From assembly GCA_020912385.1 (NCBI GenBank), contig CP087210.1, positions 434,001-498,000 on the forward strand: DNA of 64,000 nt, written 5' to 3'. Of the stretch, positions 31,756-44,396 are shown piece after piece. Numbering within the stretch: the first letter of the stretch is position 1; each line of letters begins with the position of its first letter. The notes beneath the pieces were generated by a model. That model had not been told where the DNA came from, ran no database searches, and worked only from the letters and a program-made list of their open reading frames with translations. This DNA comes from Neofusicoccum parvum (Eukaryota; Ascomycota; Dothideomycetes; Botryosphaeriales; Botryosphaeriaceae). The position numbers and the translations under genes are program-made.

Positions 31756-33069
31756 GGGCGCTTTACCGCCCGACGCAGGGTCAGTGCGATTAAGACCGAA
31801 CCTGCCGCACCCATCATCGTTCAGCTTTAACTCTAGTCTCACCTAGCATCGAGTGCTTGATGGATCCGGAGTCTCGGTTTCTTTTTGGCGACGCGGCATC
31901 TCCTGCTGACATGTTCTGTTCAGACTCGGGATGGAAGCGGCTAAGTGTTGGTGAGTGTTGGGTGCTCCGGCATTCTCAACTTGCCGACGCACAGCCTCTC
32001 TTGTATAGTATAGGTAGCATCTGCCATGGCGAGACGGAGTGAGTCATTTCATTACGGGTTTTCAGGTTGGGTGGTGAAAACTTCTCCCAAAGATTTATTT
32101 CCTTTCCACAAGCTCGGCACAGCAAAGACCAGGGAGCTGGTTTCAAAATTTCAAGGTGGAAGATTGGATAGACATGGACAGCCCTCCTCCATTGTAGAAT
32201 AGACAGCGAATCAAGGGCTTCAAAAGTGTACAAACAGTCGTTTGTAGTCATGTCGTGATGTTTTGCAAGAAGCTCAGTGGTTCACACATGGGCAGTTGGA
32301 GTGTCTACTCAGACTTAAATGAACTGTAAAAACTACTAAGACCGACCCGAAGAACATTTAGATGCCCATGATGGTATGCACATGTTGCAATACTTCTCGA
32401 AATAGCACATTAGCAAGGCTCTCTAGGAGCGCAAGTGGGTGCTGCCCCGCGCCGTCCACGCCTAGCAGGTACCGGTAGCTCCAGTGCGTCTGGAAGTTTG
32501 CGTTCTAGGGAAGATGGAGATGCCGAGGGCGAAGAAGGACGCCTGACGATGTCACCCTCAATGGTTACCGCACGAATAGTGGTCTCAGGCTGTGCAAAAA
32601 TAATGCTACTGTAAATCTGCATCCCGAAGAATTTTTCCATTGCCTACGAGTGATGAATAGTGTTTTGTCAATACCGGAGAGCAGCACATTCCTTGGCGTG
32701 ACTCATCCTCGACGTTCAACAAACCCCTCCCGCTCCGTCTCATAGCTCCTTGGCACATTTCCCCATCTAGACACCGCGCCGCCGGTGATATCACCGCCGC
32801 GTCCCACTTTCCTTGGGTCCTAATTCTGGGGCATAACCATCGCAAATTCTCTTTCAGACGAGATCTCATTTGAAGCTTGCAGCTGCATATATGAGTCTTC
32901 TCGAATTCGGTTTGGCCGGCGACCTCCCCAATCGGCGATTCTGCGATTGCTATCAGCGCGGGAGCTAGCGACTATAACATTCCTGCTTCGTGCGCAACTT
33001 CCTCCTATTCAACCCACATCCGATTGATCCACAGAACAACAACAAAATCAGAGTCATTGAAGGAGAACG
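31756..33069. other. Intergenic interval before the ABCF gene
   Basis: 1.3 kb. A 76-codon minus-strand frame with a proper ATG lies at 32410-32640 but has no family likeness. TGACTCA lies at 32699-32705. No other feature is recognised. Confidence 0.4.
32699..32705. promoter_or_regulatory. Gcn4/AP-1-type site TGACTCA upstream of the ABCF gene
   Basis: A perfect TGACTCA lies about 365 bp before the ATG at 33070. Because ABCF proteins include the Gcn20 branch of amino-acid control, a link to Gcn4/CpcA regulation is attractive but unproven. Confidence 0.35.
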
Positions 33070-35688
33070 ATGGTGAGGAAGGGGAAAGAGAAGGCGGCTG
33101 CGAAACAGGGTGGTGCGCTGGGAGAGGGGCAGCTTTACGTCACGGAGCAGCAGAGCCGGTATGCGCTGGACGCGGTTGATGCGCCGAATTCGAAGGAGGT
33201 AAGTGCATGAATGCTGGTTTGGATTTAGTCGCATTAGTGTTCGAGTGCTGCGATACATGCTCGAACGAAAGTTAGAGGGCAGAGAGAGTTTCCTCAAGGG
33301 ATTTCACAGTTTTGACTCCTACATCTATGTTTGGAAGAGCCTTCGTTCTGACTTTTGGTCCTTGCAAACAGGTTCTCGTCAAAGACCTCAGCATATCGAT
33401 TGGCAAGAAGGAAATCCTTCGCAATGCCGAAATACATCTCGAGGAAGGACGGCACTATGTACTTGTTGGCCGGAACGGCACTGGTAAATCAAGTCAGTAG
33501 CACAGCCTACCACTTTCCTGGGAAGAGAGACGGGATAACCACTGGCTTCTATGCGATCGGTTCGTGAGGTATTGCAACAACCTCAACTGCCCCTGATAGT
33601 TCGCAATACTTTCCGAACCGACCTCTCACCTTCTCTCGATGCGGAACTCCACTGACAGCATCCCCAGCCATCCTCCGCGCCATGGCCACCGGCCAAATGA
33701 CCAGCATCGCGCCCAACCAGCGCATCCTACTGCTCGGCCAAACCGAGCTCCAGCAACAGCTCGGGATCACCGACCACGGCGACATCGAAGCCGACCCAGA
33801 CCTGCCCGAGGAATTCGCCAACCTCACCCTCGACGCCTCCTCCCCCTCGGACGAAACCGTCCTCGAGCACGTCCTCCACGGCAACACACACCTCACCTCC
33901 CTCCAGCACACCGTCGCCATCCTGACCACCGCCCTCAACTCTCCCTCCTCCGACCCCCTCGCCCCCGCTCGCGCCTACCGCCTGCTGACCTACCGCGCCC
34001 TCTCGCGCGACCACGCCCTCGCCCGCGCCCTCGCCATCCGACGCAGCGGCGCCCGCGGCAAAAAGGCACGCGCGCGGCAAATCGAGCTCGAAGCAGCCGT
34101 CAAGGACGCGCGGACCGCGCTCCTCGCCACGCCCGCAGACGACGACCTGGCGACCGAGACGAGCCGGGCGGCGGACATGCTCGCGGACGCGCAGGCCTCG
34201 CTGGCGGGCTTCGACGCGGCGGCGCTGCCGGCGCGGGCGCGGCGGGTGCTGCTCGGGCTGGGGTTCTCGGCGGCGAGCGTGGATGGGCCGGTGGGGCGGC
34301 TGTCGGGCGGGTGGCGCACGCGGTGCGCGCTCGCGCGCGCGCTGTGCCAGCCCGCCGACGTGCTGCTGCTGGACGAGCCGACCAACTACCTCGACCTGCC
34401 GGCTATCGTGTGGCTGCAGGCGCACGTGCGCGCCGAGCTGCCCGGTACGACCGTCGTGGCTGTGACGCACGACCGCGCGTTCGCGGATGCGGTGGCGGAT
34501 GAGCTGCTGGTGCTGCGCGCCGGCGCGCTCGAGCGGTTTCGCGGCAACCTGAGCGCGTATGAGCGTGCGCGTCGGCGGCACGCGAAGTGGATGAAGCGCA
34601 TGCGCGACGCGCTGGAGCGCCGCAACGAGCGGCTGGTGGGGAGTCTGGAGGCCAGCGCCAAGGCGGCGAGGAAGGCGGGCGACGACAAGAAGCTGAAGCA
34701 GGTCGCGAGTCGGAGGAGGAAGGTCGAGGAGAAGAGTGGGCTGCAGGTGTCGGCCAAGGGCACGCGGTTCAAGCTGAACAGGGACATGGCGGGCTACTCC
34801 ACCACGGCGCGCCAGGAGATCGAGGTCCCGGAGTTTGATCCGCTGCCGAAGATCGTGGTGCCGGCGGTGCCGCCCGAGCTGAAGTTTCCGGGCGCGCTGG
34901 TGTCGCTGGAGAAGGTGTCGTTTCGCTATCCAGGGGCGAAGGAGGATGTCTTGAGGGGGGTGGACTTGACCATCCATCCTGGCGAGCGCGTCGGGCTGGC
35001 GGGGTTGAACGGCTCAGGCAAGACGACGCTGTTGGAGCTGCTGGCTGGCGAGCTGCTGCCGTCGTCCGGCACCATCACTCGCCATCCTCGCGCCCGCATC
35101 GCCCGCTTTTCCCAGGAGGCTGTCGAGCGCCTAGACGCGGCGCCGGAGGCCTCTTCAGCCAGCGCGCTCGCCCTCCTCTCTGCTTCCTTCAGTCGCGAGC
35201 AGAGCCCTTCGGAGCAGGAAGCCAGGGGTTTGCTAAGCGGTCTGGGCCTCCAGGGCGCGGTGGCGTCGGATGTGCCTGTCACCGCGCTGTCCGGCGGCCA
35301 GAAGGTCCGGCTGGCGCTGGCGATGCTGCTATGGCCGGCGCCGCCACACTTGCTGGTGCTGGATGAGGTGACGACGCATGTGGATGCAGATACGATACTG
35401 GCGTTGGTAGGTGCGTTAAGGGGGTTCGAAGGTGCTTTGGTGGTGGTGAGCCATGACCGATTTTTTGTGAGAGGGGTGGTGGAGGGTGTAAGGGTGGACA
35501 AGGAGTTCAGGGATGATGGCGATGATGAGGGTGAAGAGAGTAGTAGTGAGGAGAGTGAGGATGGCGACGTGAGGAAGGAGGGTGTGGTATACAGGTTGAC
35601 GAAGGGGAAGTTGTCGAGGCTGGAAGGTGGAATGGAGGCCTACGAGAGGATTGCTGAGAGGGCAGTGTCGAAGCTGGGAATGACTTGA
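33070..35688 (+). CDS. ABC-F family ATPase (soluble twin-cassette, translation-type)
   Basis: Three inferred exons: 33070-33198, 33372-33492 and 33668-35688 (756 aa). The second join restores the first Walker A (GRNGTGKST). There are two ABC cassettes and no membrane segments. Cassette 1 has signature RLSGGWRTR and Walker [14 protein letters not shown]; cassette 2 has Walker [10 protein letters not shown], signature ALSGGQKVR and Walker [15 protein letters not shown] charged, Lys/Arg-rich linker (about 34560-34800) joins them, as in ribosome-binding ABCF proteins. The likely role is ribosome-associated ATP hydrolysis in translation or ribosome assembly; it is not clearly Gcn20, New1 or Arb1. 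The second Walker B has Val where Pro is usual (LDEP). The 3' end encodes an acidic stretch ([13 protein letters not shown]). The third exon is extremely GC-biased at third positions compared with exon 2. Confidence 0.92.
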
Positions 35689-37360
35689 TTGGGGTGGACA
35701 AGAATGCACCTGAGTCGATATAGTAGTAGTTCAAGGTCGATTCAAAAGTATTGCAGCATGTGTGTCCCTTCATGGGCAGTTGACGCAGTCATCGGGTCCC
35801 AAATGCACCGTTGAACAGTTGTCAGGCCCATCCGGATGTTTCAACTGTCCCAGTGTGAGCCTGTTGCAATAATTCGGTGACTAAACATGTAGCCAGAGAA
35901 CAATGACTCGATCAGACGGGGTAAAGAGGGTTAGTTAACGAGCCGTCAAACGTGAATGTCTTCGATATTTAGCCAGCGACTCGATCCTGGAGCTCTGGAA
36001 CATCACCCCGTCGATCGCTAGAAGGTAGGATCTCAACCGTCCCCAAAGGTGCTCAATCTGTAACGCGGCACGTTCTTGTCGACGAAGCTGTGTTGAGCCG
36101 ATTCGGCCGAGATACCAATGGAGTCGGCGTTTGGGCTTCTACTCTGATGGTGCATGAATGGGCGATTCAGGCCTGGTGGCGGCGGGCTGGATTGGATTCA
36201 GCGGGGGGAGAGAGAGGCGCATTTCTTCCTAAGGAGACGATTAAAGCGGCTTTGATCATGCTAAAGTGCTCCTTTCGTCCGGTAGAAAGCGGTTCAAAGT
36301 AAATCCTTATCAAAATCATAGTCGAATGAGGGTCTGTGGCTGCTACTAGAATCGAGACTGCGTTGTTGAGGGCTCGGGACGATAAGGGTATCTTCTGGAG
36401 AAGCATAAAGCATATGTCTGTCTCATCGGACACGGTATCCCAGTAGACTTGCACGCAAGCTGGAGGGTGAGCAGATTTACAGGCTGCAGGACTATTGGAA
36501 GGAGTGGCTACACCTCATTTGGGCGGCGCTAAGCTTGGGCTGCAGGAGCTAGGTTGCAGCACAGGAGCTCGCGTCCGACCCAATGGCCGGCAAGGGCACT
36601 GCTGGGCAGGCGAGCGGTTGGCCGAACCAGCTCTCGCGGCGGCGGCTCTGGCGTGGGCAACCGCAATTTGGGGCAGGGCACCGTGATCCAAGCACGATTG
36701 AGTTGCGGCATGTGGCCGTGGCGTGGGCGCTTGACAGTCAGGGGCGGGCCGGCGCGGGAGCAGGCCTGGTGGCCAACCGGTGGCTCCGACTTGCCGCAGG
36801 CGGAGGCAAGGCCTGCTGCTGCGGTCGGGGAAGACGGGTGGGCGTGGAGGTGCAGCGCTGGGGATAGGGGCGGGCGGCGTGGGCGCGGGCTGCTGACGTG
36901 GTCGGCCGGGCTGTACAACAGAGTGCCTGGACGGGCAAAACGTAAACACGCGCGATTGGCCTCGCGCGCAGCAGGCCGGCCGCAGGCGTCGAGCGGCGGG
37001 CGCAACACGGGCGATGGGCAATGGGATTCCGGGGGGATCGCGGTGTCGGGGTCGGGCGCGCGTGTCTGCGGCTGGACTGGGCTTGTGATAGCTCAGCAGA
37101 TCCCTGCCGCCAAATGCGAAGAGAGGCCCAGCACAGACGTCCTTCAGGAGAGCGCCCCGAGATAAAATGCATCTCCACCACAAAATGCCTTAGCCTGCCA
37201 GCACCGCCATGACGGGCCGCTGACCTGTGGCCGCCGCACCACGCCGACCGCCTCCACCGCCAGCGAGCAGCGCCCCGCCCACGCGCCCGGCTGCCCAGCA
37301 CCGCTGAGCGCGACGCCCACCCCGAGCAGCCTCTCCACCCCATCCTTGCACCCCCAACCC
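35689..37360. other. Intergenic interval before the Gln-rich zinc-finger-like gene
   Basis: 1.67 kb. The left half (35700-36480) is of mixed composition with no gene recognised. The right half (36500-37340) is GC-rich, with many overlapping spurious frames on both strands, and probably includes a long promoter and 5' leader. Confidence 0.4.
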
Positions 37361-39732
37361 ATGGACGACGACGACACCCCGCGCTCGCAGGAGCAGCAGC
37401 AGTCGGGCCCCAAGGTGCCTGCGCCGAAGGACAAGAGCTGCCCCTTCTGCCGCCAGGCCTTCACCAGCTCGTCGCTCGGCCGCCATCTCGACCTGTACAT
37501 CAAGCCGAAGAACCCCAAGGCCCCGGACGGCATCCACAATGTCGACGAGATTCGCAGGATGCGCGGGGGCATCACCCGCCGCCAGGCCCGCAACTCGCTG
37601 GCCAAGAAGGGCGACTCGAGCGGCGCCTCGACCCCCGTCTCGTCGCAGCCGCCGCCGCCCCAGCAGCCTCCAGTCCAGCAGCAGCACCAGCAGCAACAAG
37701 TGCAGCAGCAAGTGCAGCAACAAGTGCAGCAGCAGGTGCAGCAGCAAGTGCAGCCGCAAGGCCAGCCGCAGAACCCGTCCGTGAGTGCTGTGTCGGCCGA
37801 CACTGCCTCTCCGGTAGTCACGCAGAGCCCGACGCTGAACCTCAACCCGGCTCAAAAGCTGCGCTTCCAGTTCAACCAGCCCACCTGGACCTCGACCGGC
37901 GTCATCAACAACCTGCCGCCGCGGGCGAGCGTGAGCGGCGAGGCGGGCAAGTCGCGGCACGAGATGCAGAAGAGAGGGCTGGAGAGCAGGCAGATCATCT
38001 CCGACGAGCTGGACCACGGCAAGGCCGCCGAGCTGGCATTGAAGGAGGTGCTGGCCAGTGTGAGAGACGCCAGGTGCGTGCCCCATTTTTGCCCAATTGG
38101 GACGTCCCAATTGAGACAACGATGTCCAGTTACTGACTGCTTCGTAGCGCTCGCTCGTCAGGCGTGAACCTGTTCGATTTCGATCCTTACACCCTCAGCT
38201 TCCCCTCGTTATGTCTGCACATCCTCCCCGCCCCCGCCACCCTCTTCTCGCCCACGCCCTTCCCGAACAACGAGTCATGGTCGATTAACCCGCCTGGCCA
38301 AAAACAACTCGATGCCTTGAACAAGAACATCCGCGACCGATTATTGCAGCGGCAAAGGCATTCGCAACTATTTGGTCCCTCAAACCCGCTCGGCGCTACG
38401 CCCGCTACCAGTGCAGCGTCCCCGCTGCCAACCCCGCCTCTTGGTGGATACGACCCTGACCCCGCACGGCTGTTCCAGCATCTGCAAGAGGCATACAATC
38501 ACTGGAAGGGCATGTCAGACAAACAACGCCAGGAGACCTGGACGGTGGAAATCTTGCGCAGCTATACTCGTGCGGACGAGGCGAGGAGGGAGGCTGAGAG
38601 CAGCCTGGCCAGTGCAAGGAGGGAGATCGAGACGCTGAAAACCAATCGATGGATCAACATGGGCATGGCTTCGGGGACATCCACGTATGGCTCCGTGGCA
38701 CAGAGTCCGGGCAGTTCTTTAGCGGTTCCCACCGACACATTCAAGGAGTTGGTTGGCAAGCATGGGCACGGACTGGATCCAAGGACATGGGATTACGACA
38801 AGCTGATGGACAAATGGACGTCTGTGGTCAAGGAGAACAAGAAGGCGATGATAGGCTTGGCAAACCAAAGGAGTTTGAGCACGGGTTCTGTTCCGGCATC
38901 CACACCGCTCAGCGCCAGCATGAGCGCAACCAATGGCAATACCACGCCAATCAGTTGCGGTGGCAGTGTGCTCGGCACGTCGATGCACCATGTCGGCATC
39001 AATGGATCGAGTGCAGGGGGTATGAGCACGCCAACGGCTCTTGTGCCACCGCCTCTTGGAGGATCGAATGGATTTTCCGCGTCGCAGAACTCAAGGGACG
39101 GGGTGGTGGATTCGGACGCTACCGACGTGATTGATCAAGATGGGGAGGAGGAGGATGCCGACGCCGACGCCGACGCCGAGACGGTCATTTCGCCGGACAG
39201 CGCTCCGCAGCAGCAACAGCAACCTACACTCCAGCAACAACAGCAGAACCATGGCCAACATCAGCAACACGGACAGCACCAACAGCTCTCTCAACACCAT
39301 CAACAAGCGCAGCACACCCAACAACATCCACAACATCCCTCGCCGCTCCACCAGCCTCTCCCTCCGCAACAGCTCACACAGCAACAATTATCCCAACAAC
39401 CACTCGGAACACCTCAACTACCGGGTCAGCAAGCACAACACCCGCATTCCCAACCGCCCACACCGCACACCCAACAACCGCCGCAGCATCCACAGCCCTG
39501 GCCAAACATGGGCGCTCCTACGCATTCACAAGCACACTATCCAGGCTTGCAGGGTATGACCGGAATGGCACCTGGGAGAAAAGGCCCGCAGATCCTTCCC
39601 GAAACGAGTGGGCCAGTCGTTGGAAGTGTGGGGCCCAATGGTGGCTTGATGGAAGGCATTGAGTTACAAGCACACGCAGGGGCCGTAGGAGGACCCGACG
39701 CGTTTATGACAGGAGCACCAGGCTGGGGATGA
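37361..39732 (+). CDS. Gln-rich fungal protein with N-terminal zinc-finger-like CPFC motif
   Basis: Two inferred exons, 37361-38073 and 38148-39732 (765 aa). The start is the first ATG (MDDDDTPRSQEQQQ). Near the N-terminus CPFCRQAFTSSSLGRHLDLY has the spacing of a small zinc finger (C-x2-C-x11-H), but the fourth ligand is not clear; the following ARKxxITRRQ-like block (GGITRRQARNS) looks conserved. A (QVQQ)n tract follows, then a helical segment across the intron, a middle domain (DFDPYTLSFPSLCLHILPAP) and a coiled coil (about 38560-38660). The C-terminal third is poly-Gln/His/Pro, with an acidic Asp-Ala repeat before it. This composition is typical of transcription or chromatin cofactors; no DNA-binding family is recognised. 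Nuclear function is inferred only. The middle domain is the best candidate for a conserved core. Confidence 0.85.
37670..37760 (+). repeat. (QVQQ)n coding microsatellite
   Basis: Tandem 12 bp units of the type CAAGTGCAGCAG encode QVQQ about five times in a row, flanked by further CAG/CAA codons. The mixture of CAG and CAA breaks the pure CAG tract. Length variation between isolates is likely. Confidence 0.8.
39150..39500 (+). repeat. GACGCC repeat and Gln/His-rich low-complexity coding tract
   Basis: Four GACGCC-type units at about 39156-39180 encode alternating Asp-Ala. From about 39208 onward CAG/CAA/CAC codons dominate to about 39500. It is low-complexity coding DNA inside the preceding gene. 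Confidence 0.8.
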
Positions 39733-41440
39733 CTACATGGCAACTGATGAAGACCACACAACCACCGTTCGTGATGGAAAAAACCACAATCTCGAGACGA
39801 AGAAAAAGCTGGGATCCGGGAGACGACACATCGCTTGAAAGTTGATTGACGGCCGGTTTGATGTGTGGATCAAGAAAATACCAGGCTGCCGAATCTTGAC
39901 GAGGTGATTGAAGGAGGAATAAAATGCATTTTGCCGGAGTTTGTTTCCCTGTCGTCTTCCCCATTCTGGAACTCCGGTATGACTCGATGGATGGTTTCAT
40001 CTTTATGCTTCCGAACACAAGATCAGCGCCCCCATTCGTCTTCACTTCGGCCTCCTCTTCAACAAACGAAAACCTTTCGCTTCTCAAGACGGACTTTTGG
40101 AAATTTCACGCGCTTGTCTGCATCTGCATGCTGTTTCGGGATGGAGGGAGAGGTGAAAGGCACAGGTGCTGGTGCCGAACAAAAGCGCTATTATTATCTT
40201 TTCTCTCCTGTTTTTCTCATGTATTATGACCCCCTCGAAACCAACCAAACCTGCACGCGTATCTGTTGGATGTCTTCCTTCTTCACATACCTACTATTTA
40301 CTGTCGATATCACGGACCGGGCTGAACCTTTCTACTAGGGAAGAGTTGCCTGGGTACTTTCTTGTTGATATATGCTATATACCACTCACGCGCTGTTTCT
40401 TCCACTCTGCTGTTTTACTTGCCGTTGCTGTGCGTCTTGATTGTCTATGATGGTCCTTGTCTAATGAGTTGATGCGGTTCGTCTAGCTAAGACGAAGCGT
40501 TTCGCCAGAATACCGACACCACCGGAATCAGTGTTCAATTTCCATGCGTGTTTAAAGACTTTTCTTTCTGAATTGAACATTCACCTACGAAAACGGAGGA
40601 TGTTCATACTATATAGCGGTAGCGCTTGCGAGGTTTCAGGTAGGTAGGGGCCGAGAAGTATGTAGTACAGCCTCAATTTTTTATGGGATCTGATTTTAGG
40701 GCGCAGGCCCTATTACTCATATTTCCTTTTTGCGCATGTGGGACCCCAAAAGCTTAGCAAAAGTCTAAAAAACGGCCCCCAATTCAATTAGTAAGCTGCA
40801 GATGCCTTCATTCTCATCATTTCGAGGTTGGATTATCGGTGCCTCAAAACTTCAACCCATTACAAGGCCACGATATACGTACTTGTACTGATTTAGATGC
40901 GCGGACCACCCCGCAAGGTCTTTATTTCAACTACTGGAAGGGTGTGAACCATCGCCGCCCACAAAGTTGACTACAAGGTGTTCACTTGCTTTGTAGGGAG
41001 TATGTCGTGCTATATATACTGATGTCTCTACTGATAACTGCTAAACTTCTTCACCTGCCGCCGAGATCTTCTTCTTCCCTACTATATCTGAATGATCCTC
41101 CAGAGGGGGTTTCCAAAAATGATAATGCAAAACAATTCTCCTTGTAGATCGATCTCCTGGCTTGCAACGTAATCTGCGGGTTCTTGGTAATTACCCGAGA
41201 GCTATTGCTCTACCGCGTAGTCATAGGTAAGCTACTACTACCTTCATGGAAAATCGGGGTATCTCTGTTCATATGCCACGATAATTGCTTCATATCAAGA
41301 CCACCAAGTATTCATCGCGGCGCTTTAGAAAGAGAGCATATCCGTCCACATTATAAAGGCATCAGTATCAAACCAAGAGGAAGTCCAGGCCCTCCCAGCA
41401 GGACCAAGAACCCAACTCTCCAACGCGCTCATTCGCTCAT
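39733..41440. other. Gene-free interval between the Gln-rich gene and the amidase
   Basis: 1.7 kb between two gene ends. It is less GC-rich than its surroundings, with short stop-dense frames. I looked for transposase fragments, terminal repeats and tRNA boxes and found none that hold up. Confidence 0.45.
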
Positions 41441-43224
41441 TTAGGCTCGCAGAATCCCATCCACCACGTCCGCCACAGCCAACATCTTCTCCTCCTCCAA
41501 CCGCCTTCCCACCAGCTGCACGGCCACCGGCGCCCCATCGTAAATGTCCGGATCGTAGCTCTCCTGCGTCTCCCGGTCCAAGTCACTCCTTGGCTGGTAT
41601 CCCTTGTCCACTACATCCACCCCCTTATCCACCTTCGTCACCGGCACCACGACGCTCGTGTAGTCCAGCAGGTTCACCCACATCGAGTACCCGTAATACT
41701 TGTACCTGTTCGGCCGGGCGGCCGGGAACGGCGCCACAGGGGAGATGACGGCATCGACGGCGGTGCCGTTCCAGTAGTCCAGGTACTCCTTCTGCAGGCG
41801 GCGCTTGCGCACATTGTTGGCGGCGATCTGTGAGGCGTTGGCCTGGGGCAGGGGGTCGGGGAAGGGCAGGGAGACGTTCTCGGCCTGGGGCTCGCCGGAC
41901 AGGGCGAACGCGGCGATGCTGTCCTGGCCGCCGTCGTACAGCCACGTCTGGGCGCAGCACTCGTTGACGGCGGCGTGCGGCGGCGGCGCCCACTCGACGA
42001 CGGCGTGGCCGGCGGCCGCGAGCTTCGCGACGGCCTCGTCCAGCGCCCGCCGCACCGGCGGCGTCGCGCCCACCGCGCCGTCGTCCCGCAGCACGCCGAA
42101 CACCAGCTTGCCCGGGAGTGTTGCTTTCTCCGCCCGCCACGGCAGCTCGACGACGGCGGGGTCGGCGCGCCACGGCGCGGCCGCCAGCACGCTCTCGACG
42201 AGCAGGCGCAGCGCAGCGACGCTGCCGGCCAGCGGGCCGACGACGCTGAGCACGCTGTTCTGGCCGTCGAACGAGTTGGCCATGCCGTGGTAGGGCAGGC
42301 GGCCGCTGCTGGGCCGCACGCCGTAGACGCCGTTGAAGGCGGCGGGGATGCGGATGGAGCCGCCGATGTCGGTGCCCAGGCCGACGGGCGAGCCCTTGAG
42401 CGCGACCAGCGCGCCCTCGCCGCCCGACGAGCCGCCCGCCGAGAGCAGCCGGTTGCGCGGCGAGAGCACGTAGCCGACGATGTTGTTGACCGTCTCGCCC
42501 ACCATCAGCGTGTGCGGCACCGCCGTCTTGACGTAGATGACGGCGCCGAGCGTGCGGAGCAGGTCGACCAGCACGGATTCCTGCGTGATGGGGTAGTTGG
42601 GGTGCGGGTGCTGGCCTTCGAAGGTGCCGAGCCAGCCGACGTAGCCTGCGGGGGTGCGGTGGTTAGAGATTGGTGATGCGGGGGAGTGGGCGCTGGTGTC
42701 CTTACCCATGCTGGTTTCGAGGCCTTTGACGTGGAATTGGTCCTTCAGGGACACGGGAAGGCCGTGGAGGGGGCCGAGGGGCTTCTTGTGGGCGGCGAAG
42801 TGCGCGTCGAGGGACTCGGCGGCTTCGATGGCGGCAGGGAAGGCGGTCTCGTGGAGGCAGTTCGTCTGTGGGGGATTGTTAACATTGGTGTTGCGGCAAC
42901 GAGCAAACAGCCTGCTTCATATTCGAGCTGCACGAGGACTGGAAAACGGACCAATTGGTGCGCAATAGACGCGCGGTGGATGAACGCCTTGGTGACTTCA
43001 ACCGCCGTCCATTCCCCGCTTGTGGTCTTTGCGACAATGCCCACGGCATCCGTCTCTGTGATCTCAATTTCGCGCGCGCTGAGGTATTGGTGTATGAAGG
43101 TGCCAGTCACGTCCCGCTGCTGCTCTGGCGTGGGGAGGTTCTTGATGATGTATTCTTTCGGGATCGAGTCCAGAATCGCGGCGCGCTTGGCGGCGGCGAT
43201 TTCTTGCCAGTTCTTGGATCCCAT
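41441..43224 (-). CDS. Amidase-signature hydrolase (acetamidase/fatty-acid amide hydrolase type)
   Basis: Three inferred exons: 43224-42952, 42865-42706 and 42645-41441 (545 aa). The joins restore AHQLTNCLHETAFPAA and ETSMGYVGWLG, both standard in fungal amidases. The Ser-cisSer-Lys triad is visible: Lys of VSLKDQF (about residue 131), the cis-Ser in SAGGSSGGEGALVA (about 213) and the nucleophile Ser in GTDIGGSIRIPAAFNG (about 239). It is predicted to hydrolyse a linear amide to acid and ammonia in the cytosol; the relative acetamidase supports nitrogen use, but the substrate here is unknown. The first donor is GTCCGT, a weak consensus, so that boundary is less sure than the others. No signal peptide is seen. 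It neighbours the HET-domain gene head to head. Confidence 0.93.
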
Positions 43225-44396
43225 GGTTAGTTACAACGGAGAAGAGAGCGTTTGGGAGCTGCAGAAAAGCCGGCTTTTCAAGATATTGCGGGGTTGTGAT
43301 CAGGCTAGAGGAGCTGGGTTCACGAGAAAAAGTAATTACGAGCAGGTGAAGGTAAGCAAGGAAATCGTCAGCGCAGGGAAGAGGGGAAGAGAAAAGTCGA
43401 GGGTGAGGGGATATTCACTGACAGCTTTTATCGCAGCTTTTATCAGCTGCCCGAGGGACGGCCCAGCGGGAATGCCCCGCCGGCGGACCCATATCGCGTG
43501 TCACGGAGGCGTGAGGGAAAGGTGGGGTGGGGAAAGTGGTGACGCTTGGCTCGACGTGATGACATATCCATGTACTCCGCCTTATCGATACGCTCGCACC
43601 CAGACGCTTGCCCGATGAGGCAAATGACCCAGCCCTGAATGATGTCTGCAGCAGCGACAGTGTATGCGAGCTATTGCGAAGGCGGAAGACGGTGTGCATG
43701 TTGTTAATTGGGGAGAAGAAAATCCAGACGTAGGTGCCAAGGAAAAGATGCCAAAATCTCCCGCAATCAACGTGCCCGACGACAGATGCTGCAATCATGC
43801 CCCTCAAAATGTTCCACCGCTCAGGCCGAGTTCTTGAACGCATAACCAATTAATTGGAGTTTAATTTGTGAAACGAGGCTTTTACCGATATGACGGAATT
43901 CATTCTGAGATGGATCAAATCCTCTGAATGCAGAGGGAATGGGGGCGGTTCCATCCTTGTCCAGTGAGGCTCCATCCTGAGCCGCACCCTCCCTATCCAC
44001 AAGCTGATACGGGTCTTGGAGGCGATGTAATTAAGGGTGGTTCTGAGGGCGTTCAAGTATTCACTCAGACGCAAAATCTATCTTTTAGGGGTTCACGCCA
44101 AAGCTATGAATAGTTCTTGATCAAGGGCAGCCTGGAATGCTGACATCCTGCCTGGTGCGGGGCTACTTTGGGGGCGATTCTAAGGCAGCAGCTTCACAAG
44201 GTTCAATGCGCGGTTGCACAAATCCAGCCCCACGCGCCTCGGTGGCAGTGCGGGGTTCCAGCTGAGTTATAAGATCGATTACAGCTTCTCACCGTCACCA
44301 GAACACACCAGCCTTGCCTCTGTAATACCGAAACCGCCCGAAATTACCGCTGAGGAAGATGGGCCGTCCCGTTCTTCTTCACTGCTACCATCAAAA
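43225..44396. other. Divergent interval amidase / HET-domain gene
   Basis: 1.17 kb. It must hold both promoters. The right 180 bp are open in frame with the HET gene but without ATG, so an upstream exon or a long leader is possible. No GATA cluster or other nitrogen-control signature stands out. Confidence 0.4.

Noticed and set aside
32410..32640. 76-codon minus-strand frame with a proper ATG
   Set aside because: No family likeness, no supporting splice or promoter signal; it could be chance in a 1.3 kb gap.
33727..34977. 416-codon minus-strand frame over the ABCF gene
   Set aside because: Antisense shadow caused by strong GC3 bias; the plus strand has both ABC cassettes.
37190..38119. 309-codon minus-strand frame over the Gln-rich gene
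   Set aside because: Poly-Leu from antisense CAG/CAA codons; no domain, and it crosses the real gene's start and intron.
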